Assembly: GCA_025559845.1 (NCBI GenBank)
Contig: CP048469.1
Coordinates: 992,001 to 1,056,000 of the forward strand
Source of the DNA: Agrobacterium tumefaciens
GTDB taxonomy: Bacteria > Pseudomonadota > Alphaproteobacteria > Rhizobiales > Rhizobiaceae
DNA length: 64,000 bases
Direction: 5' to 3'
The notes under the pieces were generated by a model that worked only from the letters and a program-made list of their open reading frames with translations, made no database searches and was not told the origin of the DNA. Numbering within the stretch: position 1 is the first letter of the stretch; every line of letters begins with the position of its first letter. Shown here one piece after another: positions 27,809 through 37,237 of this stretch. A program made the translations under genes and the position numbers.

Positions 27809-30800
27809 ATGGGCGAGATGACTGCAAGCGGCGAAACCTCGGGCGAAAAACTGACGACGCCCGGTTTTGTCCATCTGCGGGTTCATTCCGCTTACTCCCT
27901 GCTTGAGGGGGCGCTTCCCCTCAAGAAGATCATGTCAAAGGCGGTGGCAGACGGCCAGCCGGCCATTGCCATCACCGATACGAACAACCTTTTTGTTGCG
28001 CTCGAGTTTTCCGAGAAGGCGCGTGATGAGGGGCTGCAGCCGATCATCGGCTGTCAGGTCTCCATCGACATGCAGGATGCGGTGGAAGACCGCCGCAACA
28101 ACAATGCACATCTCGCAAAACTTCCTTCCATCGTGCTGCTTGCTGCCGACGCGCAAGGCTATGAGCGTCTGGTGGACCTCGTCAGCCGCGCATACCTGGA
28201 AGGTGAGGGCAGCGGCCACCATGCGGTCAACATCTCCCGTGCCTGGCTGGAGGAAAGTTCCAATGCCGGCCTGATTGCCCTGACCGGTGCTTCGGGCGGC
28301 CCAATCGATATCGCCTTGCGGGAAGGTCACGCCGATCAGGCGAAAGACCGGCTGCTGACATTGAAGTCTCTGTTTGGTGACAGGCTCTATATCGAGCTGC
28401 AGCGGCAGGGCAATTTCGACCGTGCCCATGAACGGCGGATGATCGGTCTTGCTTTCGAGCATGAGGTTCCGCTGGTTGCCACCAACGAGGCTTTTTTCCC
28501 GTCGAAGGCCGACTATGAGGCGCATGACGCCCTGATGGCGGTGGCGCACAATGCCATCGTGTCCGATGACAGCCGTTTCCGCCTGACACCGGACCACTAT
28601 CTGAAAAGCCGCGCCGAGATGATGGCGCTGTTCGCCGACGTTCCCGAGGCTCTGGAAAACACCGTCGAGATTGCGCTGCGCTGCTCCTACGTTCTGAAGA
28701 AGCGTGGACCGATTCTGCCGCGCTTCACCGGCGCCAGCGACGATCCGGAGGCGGCGGAACGCGCCGAGTCCGGCGAGCTTCGCCGTCAGGCCGTCGAAGG
28801 TCTGAATGATCGTCTGGCCGCACTCGGCATGGCGGCTGGTTATACGGAACAGGAGTACCGCGACAGGCTCGATTTCGAACTCGGCGTTATCGAACGCATG
28901 AAGTTCCCCGGTTACTTCCTGATCGTCGCCGACTTCATCAAATGGGCCAAGCAGCACGATATTCCCGTTGGTCCCGGCCGCGGTTCGGGTGCGGGCTCGC
29001 TGGTTGCCTATGCGCTGACGATCACCGACGTCGACCCCTTGCGTTTCTCGCTGCTGTTCGAGCGCTTCCTCAACCCGGAACGCGTATCGATGCCCGACTT
29101 CGATATCGACTTCTGCCAGGATCGTCGCGAAGAGGTGATCCGCTATGTGCAGCGGAAATATGGTCGCGAGCAGGTGGCGCAGATCATTACCTTCGGTTCG
29201 TTGCAGGCGCGCGCCGCGTTGCGCGACGTCGGCCGCGTTCTGGAAATGCCCTACGGCCAGGTTGACAAGATCTGTAAGCTGGTGCCGAACAATCCGGCCA
29301 ATCCAACGCCCCTGTCGAAGGCGATCGAGGAAGAGCCGCGCCTGCAGGAAGAGGCCGACAAGGAACCGGTCGTTGCCCGCCTGCTGGATATCGCCCAGAA
29401 GATCGAAGGGCTTTATCGCCACGCATCGACCCACGCCGCCGGTATCGTTATTGGCGACAGGCCGCTGTCGCAGCTCGTGCCGATGTATCGCGATCCGCGT
29501 TCGGACATGCCCGTCACCCAGTTCAACATGAAGTGGGTGGAAAGCGCCGGTCTCGTCAAGTTCGACTTCCTCGGCCTGAAAACGCTCACGGTTCTGAAGG
29601 TCGCGGTGGATTTCGTCGCCAAGCGCGGCGTCAGTGTCGACCTTGCAGCGATCCCGCTCGACGATCCGAAAACCTATGAAATGCTGTCCCGCGGCGAGAC
29701 CATAGGCGTCTTCCAGGTGGAAAGTGCGGGCATGCGTAAAGCCCTGATCGGCATGCGGCCCGACTGCATCGAGGACATCATCGCGCTGGTCGCCCTGTAC
29801 CGTCCGGGCCCGATGGAAAACATTCCGGTCTACAACGCCCGTAAACACGGCGAGGAAGAGATCGAGTCGATCCATCCGACCATCGATCATCTTCTCAAAG
29901 AAACGCAGGGCGTTATCGTCTATCAGGAACAGGTGATGCAGATCGCCCAGGTTCTGTCCGGTTATTCGCTTGGCGAAGCCGATCTTCTGCGCCGCGCCAT
30001 GGGTAAGAAGATCAAGGAGGAGATGGACAAGCAGCGCGAACGTTTCGTTGATGGCGCGATCAAGAATGGCGTATCGAAAGCCCAGTCCGATACGATCTTC
30101 GATCTTCTCGCCAAGTTCGCGAACTACGGCTTCAACAAGTCACACGCAGCCGCTTACGCTATCGTCTCCTACCAGACCGCCTACATGAAGGCGCACTATC
30201 CGGTCGAGTTCCTGGCCGCGTCGATGACGCTCGATATGGCCAACACGGAAAAGCTCAACGATTTCCGTCAGGATGCCGGTCGTCTTGGTATCGAGATTGT
30301 TGCACCATCGGTGCAGACCTCCTATCGCCAGTTCGAAACGGGTGAGAGCCGCATCTATTATTCGCTCGCCGCCATCAAGGGCGTCGGCGAGGGCGCGGTC
30401 GAACACATCGTTGCGGTGCGTGGTGACAAGCCGTTTTCGAGCCTTGAAGATTTCTGCCTGCGTATCGATCCCAAACAGATCAACCGGCGCGTACTGGAAA
30501 GCCTTATCAATGCCGGCGCCTTCGATTGTTTCGGCAAGGATCGCGCCGAACTGATCGGCGGTCTCGATCGCATCATGGGCTATTCGCAGCGCGCGCAGGA
30601 AAGCCGTGTCACCGGCCAGTCGGACATGTTCGGCTCAGGCGGCGCAAGCGGTCCGGAAAAGCTGGTTCTGCCGGCCTTCCAGCCCTGGCTTGCCTCGGAA
30701 AAGCTGCTGCGTGAATATCAGGTGCTCGGTTTTTACCTCACCGCGCATCCGCTCGATACCTATAAGCCCATTCTCGAAAAACTCCGGGTGCAGACCTTCG

Positions 30801-31312
30801 CGGATTTCTCCGGCGCGGTGAAACAAGGCGCGACAGCCGGGCGCCTGGCCGGCACCGTTACCGGCAAGCAGGAGCGCAAGACACGCACCGGCAACAAGAT
30901 GGGTATCATCACCTTCTCGGATTCATCCGGCCAGTTTGAAGCCGTGCTGTTTTCCGAAGGTCTCGGGCAGTATCGTGACCTGCTCGAAGTCGGCAAGTCG
31001 CTGGTAATCACCGTTCAGGCCGAAGAGCGGCCGGAAGGCATCGGACTGCGTATCCAGACGGCGCAGTCGCTGGAGGAGAAATCCGTGCAGATGCAGAAGG
31101 CGCTGCGCGTTTACGTCCGTGATTCCGGTCCTTTGAAAACCGTAGCGCGCCACCTCAACACCAGAGGCGATGGCTCGGTGTATTTCATCGTCATCAAGGA
31201 CGAGGGAAGCCGTGAGATCGAGGTGGAACTGACGGAGAAATACCGCATCTCGCCGGAAATCGCCGCCGCCTTGCGCTCGGCACCCGGCGTCGTGGACGTC
31301 GAACTGGTCTGA
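27809..31312 (+). CDS. dnaE: DNA polymerase III alpha subunit
   Basis: The replicative polymerase (1167 aa). The N-terminal PHP domain begins FVHLRVHSAYSLLEGA; the catalytic aspartates lie in MPDFDIDF near residue 430, and the third catalytic region includes the fingers motif NYGFNKSHAAAYA; helix-hairpin-helix, OB-fold (about residues 1010-1090) and tau-binding C-terminus follow. Length and N-terminus mark it as DnaE1, not the damage-inducible DnaE2. ATGs at 27809 and 27818 are both possible. It converges with the L,D-transpeptidase gene; a 7-bp hairpin (GGTCTGA / TCAGACC) spans both stop codons. Confidence 0.94.
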   Translation: MGEMTASGETSGEKLTTPGFVHLRVHSAYSLLEGALPLKKIMSKAVADGQPAIAITDTNNLFVALEFSEKARDEGLQPIIGCQVSIDMQDAVEDRRNNNAHLAKLPSIVLLAADAQGYERLVDLVSRAYLEGEGSGHHAVNISRAWLEESSNAGLIALTGASGGPIDIALREGHADQAKDRLLTLKSLFGDRLYIELQRQGNFDRAHERRMIGLAFEHEVPLVATNEAFFPSKADYEAHDALMAVAHNAIVSDDSRFRLTPDHYLKSRAEMMALFADVPEALENTVEIALRCSYVLKKRGPILPRFTGASDDPEAAERAESGELRRQAVEGLNDRLAALGMAAGYTEQEYRDRLDFELGVIERMKFPGYFLIVADFIKWAKQHDIPVGPGRGSGAGSLVAYALTITDVDPLRFSLLFERFLNPERVSMPDFDIDFCQDRREEVIRYVQRKYGREQVAQIITFGSLQARAALRDVGRVLEMPYGQVDKICKLVPNNPANPTPLSKAIEEEPRLQEEADKEPVVARLLDIAQKIEGLYRHASTHAAGIVIGDRPLSQLVPMYRDPRSDMPVTQFNMKWVESAGLVKFDFLGLKTLTVLKVAVDFVAKRGVSVDLAAIPLDDPKTYEMLSRGETIGVFQVESAGMRKALIGMRPDCIEDIIALVALYRPGPMENIPVYNARKHGEEEIESIHPTIDHLLKETQGVIVYQEQVMQIAQVLSGYSLGEADLLRRAMGKKIKEEMDKQRERFVDGAIKNGVSKAQSDTIFDLLAKFANYGFNKSHAAAYAIVSYQTAYMKAHYPVEFLAASMTLDMANTEKLNDFRQDAGRLGIEIVAPSVQTSYRQFETGESRIYYSLAAIKGVGEGAVEHIVAVRGDKPFSSLEDFCLRIDPKQINRRVLESLINAGAFDCFGKDRAELIGGLDRIMGYSQRAQESRVTGQSDMFGSGGASGPEKLVLPAFQPWLASEKLLREYQVLGFYLTAHPLDTYKPILEKLRVQTFADFSGAVKQGATAGRLAGTVTGKQERKTRTGNKMGIITFSDSSGQFEAVLFSEGLGQYRDLLEVGKSLVITVQAEERPEGIGLRIQTAQSLEEKSVQMQKALRVYVRDSGPLKTVARHLNTRGDGSVYFIVIKDEGSREIEVELTEKYRISPEIAAALRSAPGVVDVELV

Positions 31313-31322
31313 TCCCGAAGGT

Positions 31323-32561
31323 TCAGACCGGCCCTTCTTTCGTCACCGTAATGAAATCCGTGCCTTGGCCCGTTTCCATCGCGTGGCTGAGATCCGACAC
31401 CGTGATCGAGCTTCCGGTCGACAGCTCTTCCTCGATCCTCTCACGGATGTCTTTCGGGATGTCGATGCGGTCGAGCACGGCGCTTAGCTGATCGAAACCG
31501 CCAGGTGCCTCTGCCTCGGTAATCCCGAGCCGTTTGCGGGCTGCTGCCGGCAGGTGGTTTTCCAGCGTCATGCCGTTCCATTCGGCATGCCCGCTGTTGC
31601 GATCGACAGAAACCGCCTCGAAGAAATGTGTGCCAAGCGCGATGTTGGGGTCCTTGATGTCGACGGGCGCTTCAAACAGCGGTTTGAAGTCCTGCCGCAC
31701 CATGATCTGGCCACTTGGCGCGTGGTCTTCTCCGGCGGATTGGTAGAGTGCCCTGGTAAAGGCATCCGTCAGCAGCGGGCCGGTCGTTTTCATGCCCTTC
31801 CACCGTTTGAAGCCATTGATGGCACTGATGGTCATCTCGCCCGCATAACCGTCGGCCGCGCCGGCATCGAAGCCGAGCCGGGTCAGAAGCGACTGGATAT
31901 CCATGACTTTTTCCCGCTCGCCACGGCGGGTGATGAGAATGCGTAGCGGTGCGGACTGCTTTTCCCTGACCGCCGGCTTGATGGCGTTGGTGCGCTCGTT
32001 GACGGCAACCTCGACTGAACCAAGGGCAGTGTCGAATGTTGCCGGGCGCAGTTCGACGTCGGAAAGCAGCAGCTTGCCATCATCGGAATCGTCGCGCGGC
32101 TGGAACAGGGCGGGATGCTGCACGAAGCGCAGCGAGACAGGTGCACCGGTGATGATCACATGCACACCGCGATCGGTCTGGCCAAACAGTGACTGAGCGA
32201 ACTTGGAGGGCAACCGTACGCATCCGTGCGAGGCCGGATAGTTCGGCACCTTGCCTTCATGCAGCGCAATGCCGGACCATGTCAGCCGTTGCATGAACGG
32301 CATGGGCGCGGCCGAATAGATGTTGGACTCGTGATATTTGCGCTTTTCCAGAATGGAGAAGATGCCGCTTGGCGTTTCGTGTCCCGCCTTGCCGCTCGAA
32401 ATCTTCGAGGTGGCGATGATTTCGCCATTCTCGTAAAGCGCCAGCGATTGCTCGCTTTTCGAGACGACGATCTGGAGCGATTTCTGGTCGGCAGCTAGAG
32501 CTGGAAAGGCAAGAATGCTGGCCGACAACATGCCGGTCAGGAGACGCAGGCGAAGGGACAT
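31323..32561 (-). CDS. L,D-transpeptidase (YkuD) with peptidoglycan-binding domain
   Basis: A 412-aa secreted enzyme. The signal peptide is residues 1-23 (cut after ALAA), the YkuD domain is about 25-165 with the catalytic motif YPASHGCVRLP (Cys 114), and a PG_binding_1-like repeat lies near residues 210-275. It would form or exchange 3-3 cross-links in peptidoglycan, or attach proteins to it. In this group L,D-transpeptidases are numerous and linked to polar growth, so redundancy is likely. The start at 32561 is chosen because the signal peptide begins there; an in-frame start at 32600 adds 13 residues. A tandem 10-bp repeat lies upstream. Confidence 0.88.
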   Translation of the reverse strand: MSLRLRLLTGMLSASILAFPALAADQKSLQIVVSKSEQSLALYENGEIIATSKISSGKAGHETPSGIFSILEKRKYHESNIYSAAPMPFMQRLTWSGIALHEGKVPNYPASHGCVRLPSKFAQSLFGQTDRGVHVIITGAPVSLRFVQHPALFQPRDDSDDGKLLLSDVELRPATFDTALGSVEVAVNERTNAIKPAVREKQSAPLRILITRRGEREKVMDIQSLLTRLGFDAGAADGYAGEMTISAINGFKRWKGMKTTGPLLTDAFTRALYQSAGEDHAPSGQIMVRQDFKPLFEAPVDIKDPNIALGTHFFEAVSVDRNSGHAEWNGMTLENHLPAAARKRLGITEAEAPGGFDQLSAVLDRIDIPKDIRERIEEELSTGSSITVSDLSHAMETGQGTDFITVTKEGPV

Positions 32562-32608
32562 GACGCAATACACCACATGTACAAAACTGCCTTTACTCAA
32601 CCATGTTA

Positions 32609-32628
32609 AGTTTAAGGAAGTTTAAGGA
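32609..32628. repeat. Tandem 10-bp repeat AGTTTAAGGA x2
   Basis: Two exact copies of AGTTTAAGGA lie head to tail, 48 bp upstream of the L,D-transpeptidase start codon, and a third TTAAG precedes them. The one-helical-turn spacing is what a cooperative direct-repeat regulator would need. TTAA spacings of 6 and 10 bp do not fit CtrA. Confidence 0.5.
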
Positions 32629-32707
32629 CGGCCTTGTCTGTGCCATCACGAGATTGTGTAAATGCTAAAATAACGCCGCATTTGTCGACGCGGGCTGAAT
32701 GCAGCCG

Positions 32708-33991
32708 CTATTTTCGGGTGCCGAAGGTGTATCCGGTCTCGACGCTACTCTTGCCGAATTTGTCCCGCAGCTTGTCCATCGCGGCTTCCGCCGCAGCACG
32801 TCGCCCTGCCAGCTTGTCGACGAGATCGGGCGGATCGGCCAGTGCCGCATCGCAAAGCTCGCTCACGCCAATTCCCAAGAGACGAAATTTGGTGCCGTCG
32901 GTTTCTTTTTCCATCAGCGACAGACCGATACGGAATATCCGGTCGGCAAGCTGGGTGGGATCATCGAGCTTGCGGTTGCGGGTGCGGATCTTGAAGTCTG
33001 ACGTCTTCATTTTCAGAACGACGGTCTTGCCGGCGATACCGTGCTTTTTCAGGCGGGCGGATACCTTTTCCGAAAGCGACCGTAAAATCGGCACTAGATC
33101 GTCATGGCGCGAGATGTCGTTGAAAAACGTGGTTTCTGACGACACGCTCTTGGCGGCATCGTTGCTGTTCACATCGCGCTCGTCGATGCCGCGTGACAGG
33201 CGATAGAGCCGCTGCCCCATCGAGCCATAGCGGCGCATCAGGTCGCCTTCTTCCATCTCCTGCAGTTGCGAGATCATGCGAATGCCATCCGCCTCCAGCG
33301 TCGCGGCAAAGGCCTTTCCGACGCCCCATATGGTCGTGACAGGCCGTGTGGCCAGAAACGACAGGGATTCGGCCTCACCAATCACCGAAAAACCGCGCGG
33401 CTTGCGCAGGTCAGACGCGACTTTGGCGAGGAACTTGCAGTAGGAGAGCCCGGCGGACACCGTCACGCCCACTTCCTTTTCCACGCGCTTAGCGAATTTC
33501 GCCAGCACGCGGGCGGGGGGATCGTGGTGCAATCTCTCGGTGCCGGACAGATCGAGAAATGCTTCATCAATGGAAAGTGGCTGCACCAGCGGCGTCAGCT
33601 CCTGCATCATGCTGCGGATCTGGCGACCGACCTGAACATATTTCTCCATATTCGGCTTGATGACCACGGCGTCGGGGCAGGCTTCCAGCGCCTTGAACAT
33701 CGGCATGGCCGAGCGCACACCGTGGATACGGGCAATGTAACAGGCGGTGGAGACCACGCCGCGCTTGCCGCCGCCGATAATCACCGGCTTGTCGGCAAGA
33801 TCGGGGTTGTCGCGTTTTTCGACGGACGCATAAAAGGCGTCGCAGTCGATATGGGCAATCGTCAATTGGTAGAGTTCGTCGTGATACAGCAGGCGAGGGC
33901 TGCCGCAGGCACGGCAACGCTTCAGCCCGGCAGGCTGGCCCGTCAGGCAGTCACGGCAGAAACCGGGATCATAAGCGTGCGACGTGGACAT
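32708..33991 (-). CDS. dinB: DNA polymerase IV with N-terminal zinc ribbon
   Basis: A Y-family translesion polymerase (427 aa). Catalytic acids are D49 in IDCDAFY and the pair D142-E143 in [11 protein letters not shown]; helix-hairpin-helix and little-finger domains follow. The N-terminus has an extra about 40 residues with C12-xx-C15 and C26-xx-C29, a probable zinc ribbon absent from E. coli Pol IV. A LexA-like site lies just upstream. It is transcribed towards the L,D-transpeptidase gene. Confidence 0.9.
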   Translation of the reverse strand: MSTSHAYDPGFCRDCLTGQPAGLKRCRACGSPRLLYHDELYQLTIAHIDCDAFYASVEKRDNPDLADKPVIIGGGKRGVVSTACYIARIHGVRSAMPMFKALEACPDAVVIKPNMEKYVQVGRQIRSMMQELTPLVQPLSIDEAFLDLSGTERLHHDPPARVLAKFAKRVEKEVGVTVSAGLSYCKFLAKVASDLRKPRGFSVIGEAESLSFLATRPVTTIWGVGKAFAATLEADGIRMISQLQEMEEGDLMRRYGSMGQRLYRLSRGIDERDVNSNDAAKSVSSETTFFNDISRHDDLVPILRSLSEKVSARLKKHGIAGKTVVLKMKTSDFKIRTRNRKLDDPTQLADRIFRIGLSLMEKETDGTKFRLLGIGVSELCDAALADPPDLVDKLAGRRAAAEAAMDKLRDKFGKSSVETGYTFGTRK

Positions 33992-34014
33992 GGCCTGACA
34001 GCAAACCGAAGCCT

Positions 34015-34029
34015 AAACAAAACGGGAAC
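34015..34029 (-). promoter_or_regulatory. LexA-like box upstream of dinB
   Basis: On the minus strand GTTC-CCGTTTT-GTTT matches the alphaproteobacterial SOS box at seven of eight fixed positions, 23 bp upstream of the dinB ATG. Pol IV is a classic SOS gene, which supports the call; one mismatch keeps it tentative. Confidence 0.4.
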
Positions 34030-34076
34030 GTCGCCAACCATAGCTTGCAAGCGATCTGCGCTCAAGCGCTGCGCCG

Positions 34077-34385
34077 TCAATACACACCGGAATCGAGACC
34101 GGGGCCTGAAAAGTGGTGCCATGCCGCAGCAACCGTCTCGGGTGTTGTTTCCGTGGCTGCGCAGAACGCCATCAGATCAGGTTCGTGGCTCATCAGGAAG
34201 TCGGTCAGCCCCGCCAGAAAGCCTGGGTCGTTCGACGCCTCGCGAAGCATATTGGCCTGCAATCCGCTCAATGCCAGAAACCGCGAGAGCATGTCCGGTT
34301 CGTTTGCCAGCCAGCCAAGTATGGCGGCCGCCGTTTCTTGCGGATCTTTTTCGATGTTATCTTTGTTTTTGGTGTGTCGCAGCAT
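34077..34385 (-). CDS. DUF3572 family protein
   Basis: A 102-aa soluble protein, largely helical, with the family's acidic core (AAAILGWLANEPDMLSRFLAL, then GFLAGLTDFLMSHEPDL). The function is unknown. In rhizobia it commonly lies next to and divergent from divK, as here. It is of normal length and has no cysteine cluster or membrane span. Confidence 0.8.
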   Translation of the reverse strand: MLRHTKNKDNIEKDPQETAAAILGWLANEPDMLSRFLALSGLQANMLREASNDPGFLAGLTDFLMSHEPDLMAFCAATETTPETVAAAWHHFSGPGLDSGVY

Positions 34386-34516
34386 TTCTCTTCCGAAGTT
34401 ACCTATTTTGAAACCAAATCGCTTTAGCCTAGCGCGACAATTGGACGATGGAATCGGCTCTGAGGCAACTTATATGTCTTGATGAAGGTTTCAAAGCGGA
34501 GCGGGGACTGTTCGCC

Positions 34517-34888
34517 ATGCCCAAACAGGTCATGATAGTCGAAGACAACGAGCTGAATATGAAGCTCTTTCGCGATCTGATCGAGGCATCGGGTTACACG
34601 ACGATTCAGACGCGCAACGGCATGGAAGCGCTCGACCTCGCCCGCAAACACCGTCCAGATCTCATTCTGATGGACATTCAGCTTCCTGAGGTATCAGGTC
34701 TGGAGGTCACGAAATGGCTCAAGGAAGACGATGAGCTGCACGTTATCCCTGTCATCGCGGTTACCGCCTTTGCGATGAAAGGGGACGAGGAGCGTATTCG
34801 TCAGGGCGGTTGCGAGGCCTATGTCTCGAAACCGATTTCCGTCCCGAAATTCATCGAGATCATCAAGACCTATCTTGGTGACGCGTAA
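34517..34888 (+). CDS. divK: Cell-cycle response regulator DivK
   Basis: A single-domain receiver (123 aa) with phospho-acceptor D53 (LILMDIQLP), acidic pair E9-D10, T83 and K105. In Caulobacter and rhizobia DivK is phosphorylated by PleC/DivJ and controls CtrA through DivL and CckA. The start [11 protein letters not shown] gives the usual length; the longer in-frame reading from 34448 is rejected. pleD follows after 17 bp, an arrangement conserved in alphaproteobacteria. Confidence 0.95.
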   Translation: MPKQVMIVEDNELNMKLFRDLIEASGYTTIQTRNGMEALDLARKHRPDLILMDIQLPEVSGLEVTKWLKEDDELHVIPVIAVTAFAMKGDEERIRQGGCEAYVSKPISVPKFIEIIKTYLGDA

Positions 34889-34905
34889 GGCGGCTGGGGA
34901 AAACC

Positions 34906-36276
34906 ATGACAGCGAGAGTTCTTGTCGTTGATGACATACCCGCAAACGTCAAGCTGCTTCAGGCGCGGCTTCTGGCGGAGTATTTCGACGTTGTCACAGC
35001 CGAAGACGGCTTCAAGGCGCTGGCCATCTGCGACAGCGAGCAGGTCGATATCATCCTTCTCGACATCATGATGCCGGGCATGGATGGCTTTGAAGTCTGC
35101 GAGCGGTTGAAGGCCAACCCGAACACGGCACACATTCCGGTTGTCATGGTTACGGCGCTCGATCAGCCTTCCGACCGCGTGCGTGGCCTGAAAGCCGGCG
35201 CCGACGATTTCCTGACCAAGCCTGTCAACGACCTCCAGCTTATTGCCCGTGTCAAAAGCCTGGTGCGTCTCAAGTCCGTCAGCGACGAACTGCGCATGCG
35301 CGCCGAAACAGCACGGCAGATCGGTATGGAAGACCTGCTGCGCGGCGACAGCACGATGCAGACGCCAGGTCGTGTTCTGCTCGTCGATGGCCGTGCAAGC
35401 TCGCAGGAGCGCATCATCAGAGCTCTGAAGCCGGTTGCCGAGGTCGAGGTCATGAGCGATCCGCAAGCCGCCCTGTTCACGGCAGCGGAGAACCCTTTCG
35501 AACTGGTGATCGTCAACGCGAACTTCGACGACTACGACCCGCTTCGCCTGTGCTCGCAATTGCGCTCACTGGAGCGCACCCGCTTCCTGCCGCTTCTCCT
35601 GGTGGCGGAGCAGGGCGCTGACGATATGGTGGCGCGTGGGCTCGATCTTGGCGTCAACGACTACATCCTGCGTCCGATCGATCCCAATGAGCTGGTCGCC
35701 CGCACGCTCACGCAGATCAAGCGCAAGCGCTTCAACGACCATCTGCGCCGCAACCTGCAGCACACGATGGAGCTTGCCGTTGTCGATGGGCTGACCGGCC
35801 TCAACAACCGCCGTTACCTGGACAATCATCTCAAGATCCTCTTTGACCGCGCGGCAGCGCGTGGCCGGCCGATTTCGATCTGCATCACCGATATCGACCG
35901 CTTCAAGACGGTCAACGACACCTATGGCCACGACGTTGGCGATGAGGTGCTGCGTGAGTTCGCAGCCCGCATCCGCTCGGCTGTCCGTGGCGCCGACCTT
36001 GCCTGCCGTTATGGCGGGGAGGAATTTGTTGTGGTCATGCCGGATACGTCGATGGAACATGCCATCGGCGTCGCCGAACGTCTGCGCGAGATCGTCGAAG
36101 GTGAGCCCTTCTATGTCCGCTCAATCGACCGTGAGCTGAGGATCACTGCATCGCTCGGCATCGCCACCAACAGCCCCTCGGTTGTTTTGCCGGATCAGCT
36201 TCTCAAGCAGGCTGACAAGGCTTTGTATGAAGCGAAGAATTCAGGCCGCAACCGGGTCGTTGCCGCTGCGGCTTAA
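34906..36276 (+). CDS. pleD: Diguanylate cyclase response regulator PleD
   Basis: A protein of 456 aa with receiver domain 1 (D53 in LLDIMMPG), a second degenerate receiver (about residues 155-275) and a C-terminal GGDEF domain. The active site is RYGGEEF, and the allosteric inhibition site RGAD (RxxD) lies five residues before GGEEF, so c-di-GMP synthesis with product feedback is expected. It is controlled by the same histidine kinases as DivK and acts in polar development and the switch from motility to attachment. Confidence 0.95.
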   Translation: MTARVLVVDDIPANVKLLQARLLAEYFDVVTAEDGFKALAICDSEQVDIILLDIMMPGMDGFEVCERLKANPNTAHIPVVMVTALDQPSDRVRGLKAGADDFLTKPVNDLQLIARVKSLVRLKSVSDELRMRAETARQIGMEDLLRGDSTMQTPGRVLLVDGRASSQERIIRALKPVAEVEVMSDPQAALFTAAENPFELVIVNANFDDYDPLRLCSQLRSLERTRFLPLLLVAEQGADDMVARGLDLGVNDYILRPIDPNELVARTLTQIKRKRFNDHLRRNLQHTMELAVVDGLTGLNNRRYLDNHLKILFDRAAARGRPISICITDIDRFKTVNDTYGHDVGDEVLREFAARIRSAVRGADLACRYGGEEFVVVMPDTSMEHAIGVAERLREIVEGEPFYVRSIDRELRITASLGIATNSPSVVLPDQLLKQADKALYEAKNSGRNRVVAAAA

Positions 36277-36925
36277 CCAGCCGATCACCATATTTTGAGC
36301 CGGGTTGCTTTGTGTCCTGCGTTCTACAGGCGGAAAAGCCCGGTACCGCAAGCTTTTGTGCGACTATAGCGTAAGTTGAATTTTAAAATAAATTCAATCT
36401 CATCGCGCAGTATTGTGTATCATACTGGTATATTTAACCATATCTTTCGACGGAAATGGGCTTCGCTTAAGAATTTGTTGATTTTTCTTTAGGTTCTGCG
36501 AAAATCTAAGCCAACGAAAAAGGATCTTTAAGGCGGCTTTTTTGCCGCGGATGAAGTGATGATTGCGGCGAAGACGCTGCAGAGTATCGCTCATCAGGGG
36601 TCGTATTGCGTAGCTTAGAATACCCCATGATGCCAGGTCCGCCGCATCTCCTGAATCGTGGGGTCGGTCGGCCGGCGATGTTCGAATCGGTTCCTCGTGC
36701 CGTAATCACATCGTTGGCCGACCCCCTATTTCCCCACTGACATCCACCCCATCTTCACCGGCTGCTTTTGTCCCCAGGCGCTTTCGCGTGCGCTCTGCGC
36801 AAACGTCGCGGTTTGGTTCGGCGCTGCACTGATTCTCGAGGCAGGTGATCAGGTTCGCGCAGGCAGATGACCTGTCGGGGCTTTGTGGCTCTATCTGCGG
36901 CGGGAGAGGCGTTCGCGTGGCCACA
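36277..36925. other. 650-bp intergenic region with structured elements
   Basis: No credible gene. It contains an AT-rich inverted repeat (36376-36397), a run of short stems around 36525-36545 and two mutually exclusive hairpins (36623-36663 and 36660-36725). G-U pairs in both hairpins favour a plus-strand RNA. It may encode an sRNA, but no clear terminator follows. Confidence 0.45.
36376..36397. repeat. AT-rich inverted repeat downstream of pleD
   Basis: Arms TTGAATTT and AAATTCAA flank TAAAAT. The perfect 8-bp dyad of operator size suggests a dimeric regulator site, possibly for an RNA starting downstream. I cannot match it to a known consensus. Confidence 0.45.
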
Positions 36926-36926
36926 A

Positions 36927-36958
36927 ACAAAAAACGCGCCCGGAGGGCGCGCTTTTGT
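36927..36958 (-). terminator. Terminator of rpmG
   Basis: On the minus strand GCGCGCCC / GGGCGCGT closes a TCCG loop and is followed by TTTTTTG. It starts about 20 bp after the rpmG stop. Confidence 0.8.
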
Positions 36959-36977
36959 CGGAATGCCCGATCAAGAA

Positions 36978-37145
36978 TTACTTGATCTTGGTTTCCTTGA
37001 ATTCTACGTGCTTGCGTACAACCGGGTCGTACTTCGTCTTCGTCATCTTGTCCGTGAACGTACGGCTGTTCTTGGTGGTGACGTAGAAGGTACCGGTGTC
37101 GGCTGTCGACAGCAGCTTGATCTTGATTGTTGTAGCTTTCGCCAT
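36978..37145 (-). CDS. rpmG: 50S ribosomal protein L33
   Basis: A 55-aa ribosomal protein of the large subunit. The sequence [21 protein letters not shown]... is the zinc-free form: the CxxC pairs of the zinc-binding type are absent, as in E. coli and most alphaproteobacteria. The long in-frame reading upstream (from 37427) is only an extension into the MFS gene. It has its own promoter and terminator. Confidence 0.95.
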   Translation of the reverse strand: MAKATTIKIKLLSTADTGTFYVTTKNSRTFTDKMTKTKYDPVVRKHVEFKETKIK

Positions 37146-37209
37146 GGTCGTCCTGCCTTTAAACAAAAGAGAAGCCGCAGGCGCTTTCACCTCGGCTAAA
37201 TCTGGCGCG

Positions 37210-37237
37210 AAACTACGTATCGCGCCCGAAAAGTCAA
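37210..37237 (-). promoter_or_regulatory. Promoter of rpmG
   Basis: On the minus strand TTGACT (37237-37232), a 16-bp spacer and TAGTTT (37215-37210). The -35 element overlaps the last codons of the MFS gene, so rpmG can be expressed strongly and independently of it. The leader would be about 58 nt. Confidence 0.45.

Noticed and set aside
32606..32625. CtrA site upstream of the L,D-transpeptidase gene
   Set aside because: The TTAA units are 6 and 10 bp apart, not the 11 bp needed.
36679..36694. SOS box in the pleD-rpmG region (GTTC-GAATCG-GTTC)
   Set aside because: The spacer is 6 bp, not 7, and it lies inside a predicted hairpin loop.
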